From assembly GCA_050330975.1 (NCBI GenBank), contig JBHJHK010000174.1:1-37454 (forward strand): a stretch of DNA of 37,454 bases. The letters run 5' to 3'. Shown here piece after piece: positions 15,658 to 24,125 of this stretch. The notes below the pieces were generated by a model. It did no database searches and was not told the DNA's origin. It was given only the letters and a program-made list of their open reading frames with translations. Position 1 is the stretch's first letter. Each line of letters opens with the position of its first letter. A program made the position numbers and the translations under genes. The DNA is from JBHJHK01 sp050330975. Its GTDB lineage: Bacteria; Pseudomonadota; Gammaproteobacteria; Competibacterales; Competibacteraceae.

Positions 15658-18360
15658 TCAGGCCAGAGAATCGCGAATCAACGGCGCCGTGGAGCAGTGG
15701 ATCCCACCACCCCCCAAGTACATGTTCTCGTAGGGGGTTTGGAGGACCGTCACCCCCAGGCGATCCAGGGCCTCCAGGGTGCGGGGTGAAATACCCGCCG
15801 CGGCGATGACCCGTCCCGGCGCCACCGCCAGGCAGTTCACCGTGGACACCGGGTCGGCGGGGTTGACCTCCACGGTGCGGATGCCGAGTGCTTGGAGTTT
15901 TTGCAAAAACCAAAACGGCAGCTGGCAGGGGTTGATGAGGGCTGTGTCCACATCCACCATCACCAACGCCCCGTCGATGTGGAGCCGATAGCCGGTGAGG
16001 TCCACCCGCAACAATTCAGCCCCCTGGGCCCGCAGCACCTCCTCCACCTGGCGAGTCCCCTCTTCGTTGACCCGGTTGGAGCGTCCCACGGCGGCGAGCC
16101 CCGGCTTGAGCCAGACAAAACTGCCCCCTTCTATGATGCCGCTGCCGTGGATGGTACGCAAAATGGGCATGCCAAGGCGTGCCAAGGTGGTGGTGACCGG
16201 GGCCTCCTCCCCCCGGCGAATCCGCGGCCCCAAGCGGGTGACGATGGCCCCCCCCTTGACGGCGATGACACTGTCCCGGGTGTAGCAGGATTTCATCCGC
16301 CCAGGTGCCACCCGGTCCAAGGTCACCACCTCCACCCCCTCGCTGTGCAGGAGCTCCACTAGGGCGTCGTGTTCCCGCTGCATGGTGGTCAAGGGGGGAA
16401 TGGTATCGCCCCGCCAATACCAGCCGCTCTCTGGGTCGCCAAAGGAGTTGATGTGCTCCAGGCGCTTTTGGGGGTCGACGATATGGAGTTCCTCCCCGGG
16501 GCGGTGCATCAACACCCGCCGCAGCCGTCCCACGTCGTTGTCGCATCCCCAACAATCCCCCCACACCGACCGTTGCTGCTCGGGGGATTCAAAGCTGGGC
16601 TCCGGGTGGGAGCCAAACAGCTTCATGGTCATGTTGTAGCGATACTCGGCTTCGCTGATGGCGCCCATGGGGGTGACTCCTCGTGTCGGCGGGGAAAAGT
16701 TAAACGGGGTTGGGGGGGTGGGCAAGGTCCACTCCTCCCCCCGGGGGGTGGTGACGTACTCCGGCCAGGGGTAGTGGATGGGGGCCGGGTAGTGGGCCCC
16801 CAAAAGTGGCGCCAGCCAGCCCTCGCCCCTGATGCCCCCCCCAGTGCGGCTGTCAAACTCACGCTTGGCGTGGGCCAACACCTCGGGGCGGGTGAGGAGA
16901 TCCACCACGGTGGTGGCCGCCACTTGGCTCGCCTTGAGGATCATGGGGTCCATGGCCGCCGCCAGGCCCCCCAGGGCACAGTGGACCCACTGGGGGTAGC
17001 GGTGGCCGGGGACCGGGGGCTTGAGGGCCGGGCGGCCGACGAAAAACCGCACCGTCGGCGCGTGCCAGGTGTAGTCAGTGTAGTCGTCGGAGGTGTAGTT
17101 TTGTTGCCAGGGTGGTAGGGCCTGACGCAGCAAAGCTTCCCCCTCCCAGGGGGTGATCAGTTGTTCGATCTGGTGGATAAACGGCTCGGCCATGGGGGCA
17201 AGCCCCAAGTTTTCTTGGATCTGGCGGCCAAAGGCCTTGGCGTCCTCACCCCAGCGAGGCGGACCCAGGGCTTGGAAATTGGCGTGGGTCACGGCGGCCA
17301 TGGCGTGGTTGGCGAGCCCCGGCCGGGTCTTGGTGACCCACTCGCCTTTGACACGACAGTGGGTGATCCCCGCCACATGGCGGGCGTTGTTCTCCAAGAC
17401 GGCATCGATGCCCTCGGCCATGGCCACCGTGGGGCAGCGCCAGGCGTACTGGAGCTGGCCAATGGGGGGGGGGAGGTTGTCGGCGGTGGCCTGGCCCGCC
17501 CCCAAGATGGCCTCGTTGAGGGTCCAGCTGCCGGTGTGGGGCAGCATGGCCTCCTTGGTGTACTTGGTGGTGGTGTACATCAAACACACCGCGTCCAAGG
17601 CCGCCGGGGCCCGGGCGGTGGCGTGGGTGTTGTAGACCCCCTCCCGAGCCCCCGCCGTCGCCCAGGTCTCGGGGCTTGTGCACTCAAAGGTGAACACCTT
17701 GGACCAGTAGCAACCGCAGTGGGTGTCCCACAACGCCGTGTTGGCCAGGGCGGGCAACGACATGGGGTGGAAACTCAACGCCGCATCCAAGCCGTCGTAG
17801 TAGCCATGGCTGGCGTGGATGGGCTTGGAGCCGCACATTTTCTCCGCCGGCTCGCCGAAGAACACCAAGGTGCCGGGCAATTGGTGCTGATCCATGGCCG
17901 CTTTGGCCGCCAACAGCCCCCCCAACGCCCCCACCCCCAAGGCCGAGTGGGGGTCGGTGTGACCGGCGGCATAGGGGTGGACCCCCGCTCGGGGTTTTTT
18001 ATAGGGCACCGGCTGTTGGGAATTGCCGGGGACGGCGTCGTACTCGGCGTAGGCCGCCACCACGGGGGAGCCTTTGCCGTAGCGGGCGCAAAAGGCCGTG
18101 GGCATCCCCGCACTCCCAGCTTCCACCTCAAAACCCAACCGCCGCAGTTCCGCCACGTACCACGCCGCCGAGCGGTACTCCCGCCAGGAGGGCTCGGCAA
18201 ACCCCCATAGCGTGGCGTTGGCGGCGGATAAATAATCGGCGTTGGCGGCAATCCAAGCGAGGCTGGTGTCTTTGGCGGTGCGGGTCGCCGGGGGCTCGGC
18301 TTGGATAAGGGCGGCGAGGTCGGGTTCGACGGGGGAAGTCGGGGGTGTGTCTTGGGCCAC
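15658..18360 (-). CDS. Fusion: M20 family amidohydrolase + arginine deiminase/amidinotransferase-family hydrolase
   Basis: A 900-residue two-domain enzyme. I choose the GTG at 18360 because GAGG lies 6 nt upstream and because residues encoded further upstream only overlap the permease gene in another frame. Residues ~30-545 are an AbgB-like M20 amidohydrolase (AYAEYDAVPGN at 103-113, GHTDPHSALG at 133-142, FGEPAEKMCGSKPIH at 168-182), a family that cleaves N-acyl or amide bonds. Residues ~565-900 are an arginine deiminase/dimethylargininase fold. It has TRD at about 694-696, EGGS at 744-747 (often EGGD), His794 in LHIDG and the presumed nucleophile Cys889 in GGGIHCST. A perfect ribosome site lies inside the ORF before Met565. 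It follows the permease gene by 19 nt. The likely role is cleaving an imported amide and then its guanidino group (inferred). Confidence 0.82.
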   Translation of the reverse strand: MAQDTPPTSPVEPDLAALIQAEPPATRTAKDTSLAWIAANADYLSAANATLWGFAEPSWREYRSAAWYVAELRRLGFEVEAGSAGMPTAFCARYGKGSPVVAAYAEYDAVPGNSQQPVPYKKPRAGVHPYAAGHTDPHSALGVGALGGLLAAKAAMDQHQLPGTLVFFGEPAEKMCGSKPIHASHGYYDGLDAALSFHPMSLPALANTALWDTHCGCYWSKVFTFECTSPETWATAGAREGVYNTHATARAPAALDAVCLMYTTTKYTKEAMLPHTGSWTLNEAILGAGQATADNLPPPIGQLQYAWRCPTVAMAEGIDAVLENNARHVAGITHCRVKGEWVTKTRPGLANHAMAAVTHANFQALGPPRWGEDAKAFGRQIQENLGLAPMAEPFIHQIEQLITPWEGEALLRQALPPWQQNYTSDDYTDYTWHAPTVRFFVGRPALKPPVPGHRYPQWVHCALGGLAAAMDPMILKASQVAATTVVDLLTRPEVLAHAKREFDSRTGGGIRGEGWLAPLLGAHYPAPIHYPWPEYVTTPRGEEWTLPTPPTPFNFSPPTRGVTPMGAISEAEYRYNMTMKLFGSHPEPSFESPEQQRSVWGDCWGCDNDVGRLRRVLMHRPGEELHIVDPQKRLEHINSFGDPESGWYWRGDTIPPLTTMQREHDALVELLHSEGVEVVTLDRVAPGRMKSCYTRDSVIAVKGGAIVTRLGPRIRRGEEAPVTTTLARLGMPILRTIHGSGIIEGGSFVWLKPGLAAVGRSNRVNEEGTRQVEEVLRAQGAELLRVDLTGYRLHIDGALVMVDVDTALINPCQLPFWFLQKLQALGIRTVEVNPADPVSTVNCLAVAPGRVIAAAGISPRTLEALDRLGVTVLQTPYENMYLGGGGIHCSTAPLIRDSLA
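16666..16682 (-). promoter_or_regulatory. Internal ribosome-binding site and ATG before the deiminase domain
   Basis: Within the fused ORF, GAGGAG (16677-16682, minus strand) sits 8 nt ahead of the in-frame ATG at 16668, which begins MGAISEAEYR exactly where the deiminase domain starts. Position and spacing are those of an ordinary gene start. The deiminase domain (336 residues) may therefore also be made on its own. Confidence 0.55.
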
Positions 18361-18379
18361 GGGGTACCTCGGGGAGTCT

Positions 18380-19180
18380 CTAAGACCGGGCGCGGGCCCG
18401 GCGTTGGCGCAACAGAAGATCCAGCAACAACACCACCAAGGTGGCGACGATGAGCAGGGTGGCCACACTGGCGATGGTGGGATCCAGGTTATCCTGGATG
18501 CCGTTCCAGATCCGCTTGGGGAGGGTATAGATCTGGCGACTGGTGATAAACAGCACCATGACGATCTCGTCAAAGGAGATGGTGAAGGCAAAAATGGCCC
18601 CGGAGAGGATCCCCGGCATAATATTGGGGATCACCACTAAACCCAGGGTCTGAAATAAATTGGCCCCCAGGTTGCGGGCCGCCTGTTCCAACCGCACATC
18701 GAAGTGGGCCAGGGCGGCGGAAACGGTGATCACCACATAGGGAATACCCGTAAGGGTGTGGGCAAGGATCACCCCGATATAGGTATCGACGATCCCCAAA
18801 TCGATCCAAAACCGGTAGAAGGCCAGGGCCTGGACGATGGTGGGGACAATGATGGGCACCAGCATAAAGGTACGCACCGCCTCGGCCCGTTGACTGGCCA
18901 ACCGCCAACAGCCCACGGCGCATAAAGTGCCCACCACCACGGCGCAGGCCGTGGCGGCGGTGGCGATGACAAAGCTTTGGAAGGTGGCCGACAGCCACTG
19001 GGGGTCGGTAAAAAAATTCCCGTAGTGCTGCCAAGACCAGGACTCCTTGGGCATGGACAGGTAGTACTGGTCGGTGAAGGACACCGGCACCACGATAAAC
19101 AGCGGCAGCAGCAAAAACCCCAATACCGTCCAGGCCAGGCCCAGTACCAGGTAAAAGCCAAACCCCCGCCGGCCTTCCAT
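18380..19180 (-). CDS. potC: ABC transporter permease, spermidine/putrescine type (PotC-like)
   Basis: An inner-membrane permease of 266 residues with about six transmembrane helices. The cytoplasmic EAA loop, which contacts the ATPase, is recognisable around residues 170-190 (LEQAARNLGANLFQTLGLVVIP). The N-terminal half (LPLFIVVPVSFTD) and the end (ISFDEIVMVLFI) match the PotC/YdcV group of spermidine/putrescine-type importers. Its ATG shares one base with the stop of the upstream permease (TGATG), indicating coupled translation. It pairs with the PotB-like permease, the Tat-exported binding protein and the ATPase on the divergent arm. The substrate is not necessarily a polyamine. Confidence 0.88.
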   Translation of the reverse strand: MEGRRGFGFYLVLGLAWTVLGFLLLPLFIVVPVSFTDQYYLSMPKESWSWQHYGNFFTDPQWLSATFQSFVIATAATACAVVVGTLCAVGCWRLASQRAEAVRTFMLVPIIVPTIVQALAFYRFWIDLGIVDTYIGVILAHTLTGIPYVVITVSAALAHFDVRLEQAARNLGANLFQTLGLVVIPNIMPGILSGAIFAFTISFDEIVMVLFITSRQIYTLPKRIWNGIQDNLDPTIASVATLLIVATLVVLLLDLLLRQRRARARS

Positions 19181-20025
19181 CAGCGGGCGCCAAACACGGT
19201 CTTGAGGTCGGCAAACCGGCCCATGACCAACAACAACAGCAACACCACAATCAGCAAACTCGAGGCCAACGCCGTGGCCTGGCCCCAGCGCAAGGTCTCT
19301 TCAAAGCTCACCCGGATGTATTCTGCCACCATCACCACCTTGCCTCCCCCCAAGATCGCCGGGGTGATGAAAAACCCCAAGGAAAACACCAACACCAACA
19401 CCGTGGCGGCGATGAGGCCCGGCTGGCTCAAGGGTAAAAACACTTGTAAAAAGGCCTGCCAGGGTTTGGCCCCCAGGCCCCGGGCGGCGGCGATCAGCCG
19501 CTTGTCGATGCCGCTCATGTTGGCGTAGAGGGGCAAGATGGCCAACGGCAGCATGAAGTGCACCATGCCGATGTCCACGCCGATTTCGTTGCGGGCCAAC
19601 GATGTGGGGTACTGAAAGATCCCGATGGCTTGTAACACCGCGCTCACCGGCCCTTGGCTCCGCAGCAGCATCACCCAGGCGAAGGCCCGCACCAGCACCG
19701 ACAGCCAAAAGGTCAGCAGGACACAGAACATCATGGCGGTGAAGGGGTGGCGTCCCACGTGGACCATGGCGTAGGCCACGATGTAGCCCAACGCCACGGT
19801 GATGACCGTGGTGAGGCCGCAGATCCACACGGTGGTCTCCGTCACCCGCCCCACCACTCGGCTGGTGGCCAAGTTGTAGTAGTTCCCCAGCCCGAAGTTG
19901 GGTTCGCTGACGCTGAGCCACAGGACCTGGAGGAGGGGATAGAGGTAAAACACCGCCATGAGGGCCACCGCCGGCAACACCAGCAGCCAGTAGCCCTGGC
20001 GGGGGGAGAGCCCTAGCACGGGCAA
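19180..20025 (-). CDS. potB: ABC transporter permease, spermidine/putrescine type (PotB-like)
   Basis: A permease of 281 residues with about six transmembrane helices; the EAA loop is near 185-205 (LIAAARGLGAKPWQAFLQVFLP). The opening (GYWLLVLPAVALMAVFYLYPLL) is typical of PotB/YdcU proteins. No ATG is available. The start is a TTG at 20025 or a GTG at 20019, neither with a good ribosome site. The frame is the same as that of the upstream binding-protein gene, whose TAG lies only 30 nt before. Translation may therefore depend on ribosomes arriving from that gene. The stop overlaps the PotC-like start. Confidence 0.85.
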   Translation of the reverse strand: MPVLGLSPRQGYWLLVLPAVALMAVFYLYPLLQVLWLSVSEPNFGLGNYYNLATSRVVGRVTETTVWICGLTTVITVALGYIVAYAMVHVGRHPFTAMMFCVLLTFWLSVLVRAFAWVMLLRSQGPVSAVLQAIGIFQYPTSLARNEIGVDIGMVHFMLPLAILPLYANMSGIDKRLIAAARGLGAKPWQAFLQVFLPLSQPGLIAATVLVLVFSLGFFITPAILGGGKVVMVAEYIRVSFEETLRWGQATALASSLLIVVLLLLLVMGRFADLKTVFGAR

Positions 20026-20055
20026 CGGGGCCTGGTCGAAGGGATGGGCTGAGCC

Positions 20056-21207
20056 CTAGGAGGTGATGGCGTCGAGCCACAACTCCCGGGAGTACTCGTC
20101 GTTGGTGAGGCCGGACTTGGGACTCGGGGAATTGTACCAGTCGCCGTTGAAGGGCACCTGGAGGGCCACGTGCTCCGGCTGGCCCGGGTCAAAGGCCCTG
20201 AGCTCCTCGGGGACCAAGGCCGCCGCCGCCGGGTTGGCCGGGCCGTTGCCCATGGCCTTGAACAGGCTGATTTGCCGTTCGGGGACCTGGGTGGAGGCGA
20301 TAAAGCGCATGGCCCACTCTTTACCTGCCGGGTTGCCCACGGGGACATTCCACATCCCCGGAGCCAGGACGGCGTCCTTCCACAGCCATTCCACCGCGCC
20401 GTCCATCTCCTGGCGCAGCAAGTTGGCCCGGGTGTGCCAAATGTTCCCCATGACCACCTCCCCGGTGCGGAATAGCTGCTGGCTCTGGGAGCCGGAACCC
20501 CAGAAGATGACCGAATCCTTGATCTCCTTGATCTTGGCCATGGCCAGGTCCAAGTCGATGGGGTAGACCGCGTCAGGGGTGCGTCCGGCGGCCAGCATAC
20601 AGGCCTCCAACATGCCGTTGGGCTGTTTGCGCATGGTGCGCATGCCGGGGAAGGCCTCGAGATCCCAGAAGTCCTGCCAGCCCGTGGGGGCCCGGGGCAC
20701 CCGCTCTTTGTTGTAGGCCAAGGCAAAGCTAAACAGGTAGTTGACGCAGCCGTGGCTGTAGGCAAAGGGCTCTAGCAGTTTGGATGGGTCGACGATGTCG
20801 TAATCGATCTCTTCCAGGAGCCCCTGGCCCCCCAGCACCAAGGTGGTGCCGGCGCCGGTGTCACACACATCCCAAGTCACCGCCCCTGCTTGCACCATGG
20901 CTCTGATCTTGCTTGCCAAAGGGCCCGTGCCGTCGATGACCACTTCCACGCCGGTTTCATCCTTAAAGGGTTGGCCCCAGGCTGTCTGGTAGGCGTCGAT
21001 GGCCGGGCCCCCCCAGTTGACGCAGACGATTTCCTGGGGCTTATCGGCGGCCCTGGCACTGGAGGTCAAGGCCCCAGGGATCAGCCCCAAGGCCCCCAGG
21101 GCCAAGAGGAAATCCCGGCGGCTAATCTGGCCGCGAGCCAAGCGGGTGGCGGCGATCTCGGCGCAATCCCGGGCGAAGTCATTGTGATCGTCGAGGGGCG
21201 TGGTCAT
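20056..21207 (-). CDS. potD: ABC transporter substrate-binding protein with Tat signal (PotD-like)
   Basis: A periplasmic solute-binding protein of 383 residues. The ATG at 21207 is chosen because AGGAG lies about 10 nt upstream; a GTG at 21234 lies ahead of that site. A twin-arginine signal is visible (SRRDFL at 29-34), followed by a hydrophobic stretch and a likely cut after SSARA (about 53), so it is exported folded. The mature protein has the features of family 1/PotD-like binding proteins (VCVNWGGPAIDAYQ, DVCDTGAGTTLVLGGQGLLEEID, YNKERVPRAPTGWQDFWD). The last group is found with spermidine/putrescine-type systems. The ligand is unknown; the enzymes in the locus point to a guanidino or amide compound. 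It is the first gene of the left arm. Confidence 0.88.
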   Translation of the reverse strand: MTTPLDDHNDFARDCAEIAATRLARGQISRRDFLLALGALGLIPGALTSSARAADKPQEIVCVNWGGPAIDAYQTAWGQPFKDETGVEVVIDGTGPLASKIRAMVQAGAVTWDVCDTGAGTTLVLGGQGLLEEIDYDIVDPSKLLEPFAYSHGCVNYLFSFALAYNKERVPRAPTGWQDFWDLEAFPGMRTMRKQPNGMLEACMLAAGRTPDAVYPIDLDLAMAKIKEIKDSVIFWGSGSQSQQLFRTGEVVMGNIWHTRANLLRQEMDGAVEWLWKDAVLAPGMWNVPVGNPAGKEWAMRFIASTQVPERQISLFKAMGNGPANPAAAALVPEELRAFDPGQPEHVALQVPFNGDWYNSPSPKSGLTNDEYSRELWLDAITS

Positions 21208-21232
21208 GGTGGCGGCTCTCCTGGGGGCGGGC

Positions 21233-21261
21233 ACTATACTTAAATCAGGCAGCGATTACAA
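21233..21261 (-). promoter_or_regulatory. Sigma70-type promoter for the binding protein/permease/amidohydrolase operon
   Basis: On the minus strand, TTGTAA (21256-21261) and TATAGT (21233-21238) are separated by exactly 17 nt, matching 4/6 and 5/6 of the -35 and -10 consensus. The element sits 26 nt upstream of the binding-protein ATG, in the ~70-bp gap between divergent arms, so a regulator bound here could control both. Confidence 0.6.
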
Positions 21262-21276
21262 AACACGTAGCACAAA

Positions 21277-22911
21277 ATGAGCCCATTTGCCGAGTTGGTG
21301 TTGGAAAACGGTACTCTCTACACCCTGGAGGCCCAAGGGCGCCGGGCCACGGCCTTGGCGGTGAAGGGCAACCGCATCGCCGCTGTGGGGGATGCCGACG
21401 CCGTGGCCCCCTGGATCGGCCCCGATACGGTGCGCCTGGACCTGGCCGGGCGCAGCGCCATCCCCGGCATCGTCGATTCCCACTGCCACCCCGATGCCTA
21501 TGCCGTCCGCAGACTCAAGTGGCTCGATTTGAGCCCCGAGCACATTCTCGACCGAGATGGCCTATTGGCGGCCCTCAAATCCCGCGGCCAGGCCTTGCCG
21601 GCGGACCACTGGCTGGTGGGGTATCGCTTCGACGACACCAAAAGCGGCGGCTACCCCACCATGGAGGAGCTCGATGCCGTGGCAGACGGTCGGCCCTTGT
21701 TTGTCCTGCGCACCGACGGCCACCTGGGGCTGGCCAACCGCGCCGCCTTTGGCGCCTGTGGCATCGCCCCCGATGCCCCAGATCCCCCCTTTGGCCGCTA
21801 CGACCGCTGCCCCCAGACGGGGGCGTTGACCGGGGTGGTACGGGAGACCGCCACCCACCAGTTCTTGCGCCAACTCCACCGGGGTGACACCCCCGAGGAG
21901 GTCGCCGCGGGCCTCGAGGCGGTGTTGGGGGAATTCTTGAGCTACGGCATCACCACGGTGTACAACTCCCTGACGCCACGGGTGGCCATAGACGCCTACC
22001 AGCGCCTGCGGGAGGCAGGGCGCTTACCCCTGCGGGTGGGGATCATCGCCAGCGGCCGGGAGGAGGGGCTCATCGAGGCCTTGATCCAGGCGGGTATTCG
22101 CTCGGGGTTTGGCGATGACTGGCTGCGGCTCATCGGGGTGGAGTGGTGTCCCGACTGCTCCACCAGTGGGCGCACGGCGGCCTATTATGCCCCCTATCGG
22201 GGGACGCCGGTGCCCGGGGAGCCGGTGCTCAACACGGGGATGCTCCTCTACCGGGCCGACGATCTCAAGGGCCGGGCGGTGGCTGCCCATTGTGCGGGCC
22301 TGCAGGTGATGATCGAGGGGGTGGGGGATCGGGGGATCGACTTTGCCCTCGATGCCATCGAGGCCTGTCTCGCGGCCTGCCCCCGGCCGGATCATCGGAT
22401 GCGGGTGGAGCACTGTTGCCACGTGACCCCTGCCATCCTCGCCCGCCTCAAGGCGTTGGAGGTCATCGACTCCTCGGCGACGGGCTTTATGTACGACTTG
22501 GGGGACGCCTATGTAGCCCACCGAGGTATGGATGCCATGGCTTACATGTGGCCCCACCGAACCTTGATCGACGCCGGTGTCCCGGCGCCGGGGCATTCCG
22601 ACGCCATGGTGTGCCGCATCAATCCCTTTACCGCCCTGTGGGCCATGGTCAACCGCAAGAGCGACAGCGGCCAGTCCCTAGACCCCCGCCAGGCTGTGAC
22701 CTTGGAAGAGGCCCTGGAGGCCTATACCTGGCTCGGGGCCCATTCGGGTCGAGAAGAGCACCTCAAGGGCGGCCTGGCGGTGGGCAAGCTGGCGGATATC
22801 GCCGTGTTGGATCGGGATTTGACCACCCTTGACGACGACGAGATCTTGGATTTGCGGGTCGACTTGACCTTGGTGGATGGCCAGGTGCGCTACCAGCGCC
22901 ATGATCTGTGA
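21277..22911 (+). CDS. Amidohydrolase family protein, YtcJ-like
   Basis: A metal-dependent amidohydrolase of 544 residues of the Amidohydro_3 (YtcJ/exoenzyme-regulatory) group. An N-terminal beta sandwich (LVLENGTLYTLE, AVKGNRIAAVGD) leads into the TIM barrel. Metal ligands are visible in DSHCH (His69, His71), AAHCAGLQ, RVEHCCH and GHSDAM. The end returns to the sandwich (GKLADIAVLDRDLTTLDDDEILDLRVDLTLVDGQVRYQ). These enzymes hydrolyse C-N bonds in amides or cyclic ureides; the specific substrate is unknown. It is the first gene of the right arm and is followed by the transporter ATPase with a 14-nt gap, so it is probably part of the same uptake pathway. There is no obvious ribosome site before its ATG; the leader may be very short. 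Confidence 0.85.
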   Translation: MSPFAELVLENGTLYTLEAQGRRATALAVKGNRIAAVGDADAVAPWIGPDTVRLDLAGRSAIPGIVDSHCHPDAYAVRRLKWLDLSPEHILDRDGLLAALKSRGQALPADHWLVGYRFDDTKSGGYPTMEELDAVADGRPLFVLRTDGHLGLANRAAFGACGIAPDAPDPPFGRYDRCPQTGALTGVVRETATHQFLRQLHRGDTPEEVAAGLEAVLGEFLSYGITTVYNSLTPRVAIDAYQRLREAGRLPLRVGIIASGREEGLIEALIQAGIRSGFGDDWLRLIGVEWCPDCSTSGRTAAYYAPYRGTPVPGEPVLNTGMLLYRADDLKGRAVAAHCAGLQVMIEGVGDRGIDFALDAIEACLAACPRPDHRMRVEHCCHVTPAILARLKALEVIDSSATGFMYDLGDAYVAHRGMDAMAYMWPHRTLIDAGVPAPGHSDAMVCRINPFTALWAMVNRKSDSGQSLDPRQAVTLEEALEAYTWLGAHSGREEHLKGGLAVGKLADIAVLDRDLTTLDDDEILDLRVDLTLVDGQVRYQRHDL

Positions 22912-22925
22912 CGGAGGCGAGCGCC

Positions 22926-24041
22926 ATGAGGGCAGCAGCAGACACGGCCCAAGCCCCCCGGGGCGATTTGGTCCTTCGGGGCTTGAGCAAACACTACGGC
23001 GAGATCAAAGCGGTGGACGACGTGTCCTTGACCGTGGAGCCCGGCACCTTTTTGACCCTGCTGGGGCCGTCGGGCTCGGGCAAGACCACGGTGCTCATGG
23101 CCATCGCCGGCTTTGTGGAGCCAACGGCCGGGGAGATCGAAAGCGGTGGGGTAGCCATCACCCGGCTGCCCCCGGAGGGACGCAACTTCGGCATGGTGTT
23201 CCAGGGTTATGCTTTGTTTCCCCACCTGAGCGTGGCCGACAACGTCCGCTTTCCCCTGCGGGTGCGGGGGTTTCCCCGCGGGGATCACCTCCGCCGGGTG
23301 GCGGAGGCCTTGAGCTTGGTGCAGATGGAGGCCTTGGCCAAGCGCCTACCCCGCCAGTTATCCGGTGGCCAGCAGCAGCGGGTGGCGTTGGCTCGGGCCT
23401 TGGTGTTTGAGCCCGAGGTACTGTTGTTGGACGAGCCTTTGTCGGCCTTGGACAAAAAGCTCCGGGCCGAACTTCAGTGGGAGCTCAAGTCCCTCCACCA
23501 ACGGTTGGGGACCACCTTTGTCTACGTCACCCACGACCAGGAAGAGGCGTTATCCATGTCGGATCGGATCGTCATCCTCCGGGATGGCCGCATCGTCCAA
23601 CAGGGGACCCCTGGGGAGCTCTACGAGGGGCCCGCCACCCGGTTTGTGGCGGACTTCCTGGGCAAGAGCAACTTTATCCGCGGGCGGGTCGAGGGCACCG
23701 ACCAGGGCCTTTGTCGCTACCGGGTGGGGGAGCGGTGCTTTGTCCAAGGGGTATCCGCCCCACCGCCCCCCGGGGCCGAACTGCTGGTGGCCCTGCGCCC
23801 GGAGAAGATTGCCCTGGCGGCGGGGGTGGGGATGGGGGAAGGCGCCAACGCCGTGGCCGGTACCGTCACGGCGTTGAACTACTACGGCAGCAATTTTCAC
23901 CTGCGCATCGCCACTGAGGCCCTGGGGGAACTCACCGCCGTCACCCCGGCCTGGCAGTGCGCCATCAACCCCGAGGTGGGGGCGGCTGTGACGGCTTTTT
24001 GGTCGGCGGACGCCTCGGTGGTGGTGGTGGACGACGCTTGA
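22926..24041 (+). CDS. potA: ABC transporter ATP-binding protein, spermidine/putrescine type (PotA-like)
   Basis: The ATPase that energises the PotBCD-like importer on the other arm; 371 residues. Walker A is GPSGSGKTT (48-56), the Q-loop lies in FQGYALFPH, the signature is LSGGQQQR (145-152), Walker B is VLLLDEP (165-171) and the H-loop is VTHDQEEAL (201-209). The C-terminal ~110 residues form a TOBE domain (RPEKIAL, NYYGSNFHLRI), as expected for PotA/MalK-type subunits. The ATG at 22926 is chosen because GGAGG lies 7 nt upstream; a GTG at 22908 overlapping the previous stop is possible but has no ribosome site. No other ATPase is present for the two permeases, which links the arms functionally. 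Confidence 0.9.
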   Translation: MRAAADTAQAPRGDLVLRGLSKHYGEIKAVDDVSLTVEPGTFLTLLGPSGSGKTTVLMAIAGFVEPTAGEIESGGVAITRLPPEGRNFGMVFQGYALFPHLSVADNVRFPLRVRGFPRGDHLRRVAEALSLVQMEALAKRLPRQLSGGQQQRVALARALVFEPEVLLLDEPLSALDKKLRAELQWELKSLHQRLGTTFVYVTHDQEEALSMSDRIVILRDGRIVQQGTPGELYEGPATRFVADFLGKSNFIRGRVEGTDQGLCRYRVGERCFVQGVSAPPPPGAELLVALRPEKIALAAGVGMGEGANAVAGTVTALNYYGSNFHLRIATEALGELTAVTPAWQCAINPEVGAAVTAFWSADASVVVVDDA

Positions 24042-24125
24042 CAGGGCTGGGGCGGCCGGCCCTTATGGATCGAAACCCCATTTTGGGTACCGATTTCCCG
24101 CCCCTGGCCACCGCGAGACTCCGCC

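Noticed and set aside
18361..18591. Upstream extension of the M20-deiminase ORF to 18591
   Set aside because: The extra 77 residues overlap the PotC-like gene in another frame and read as low-complexity Ser/Pro/Cys/Trp; a GTG with a ribosome site exists at 18360.
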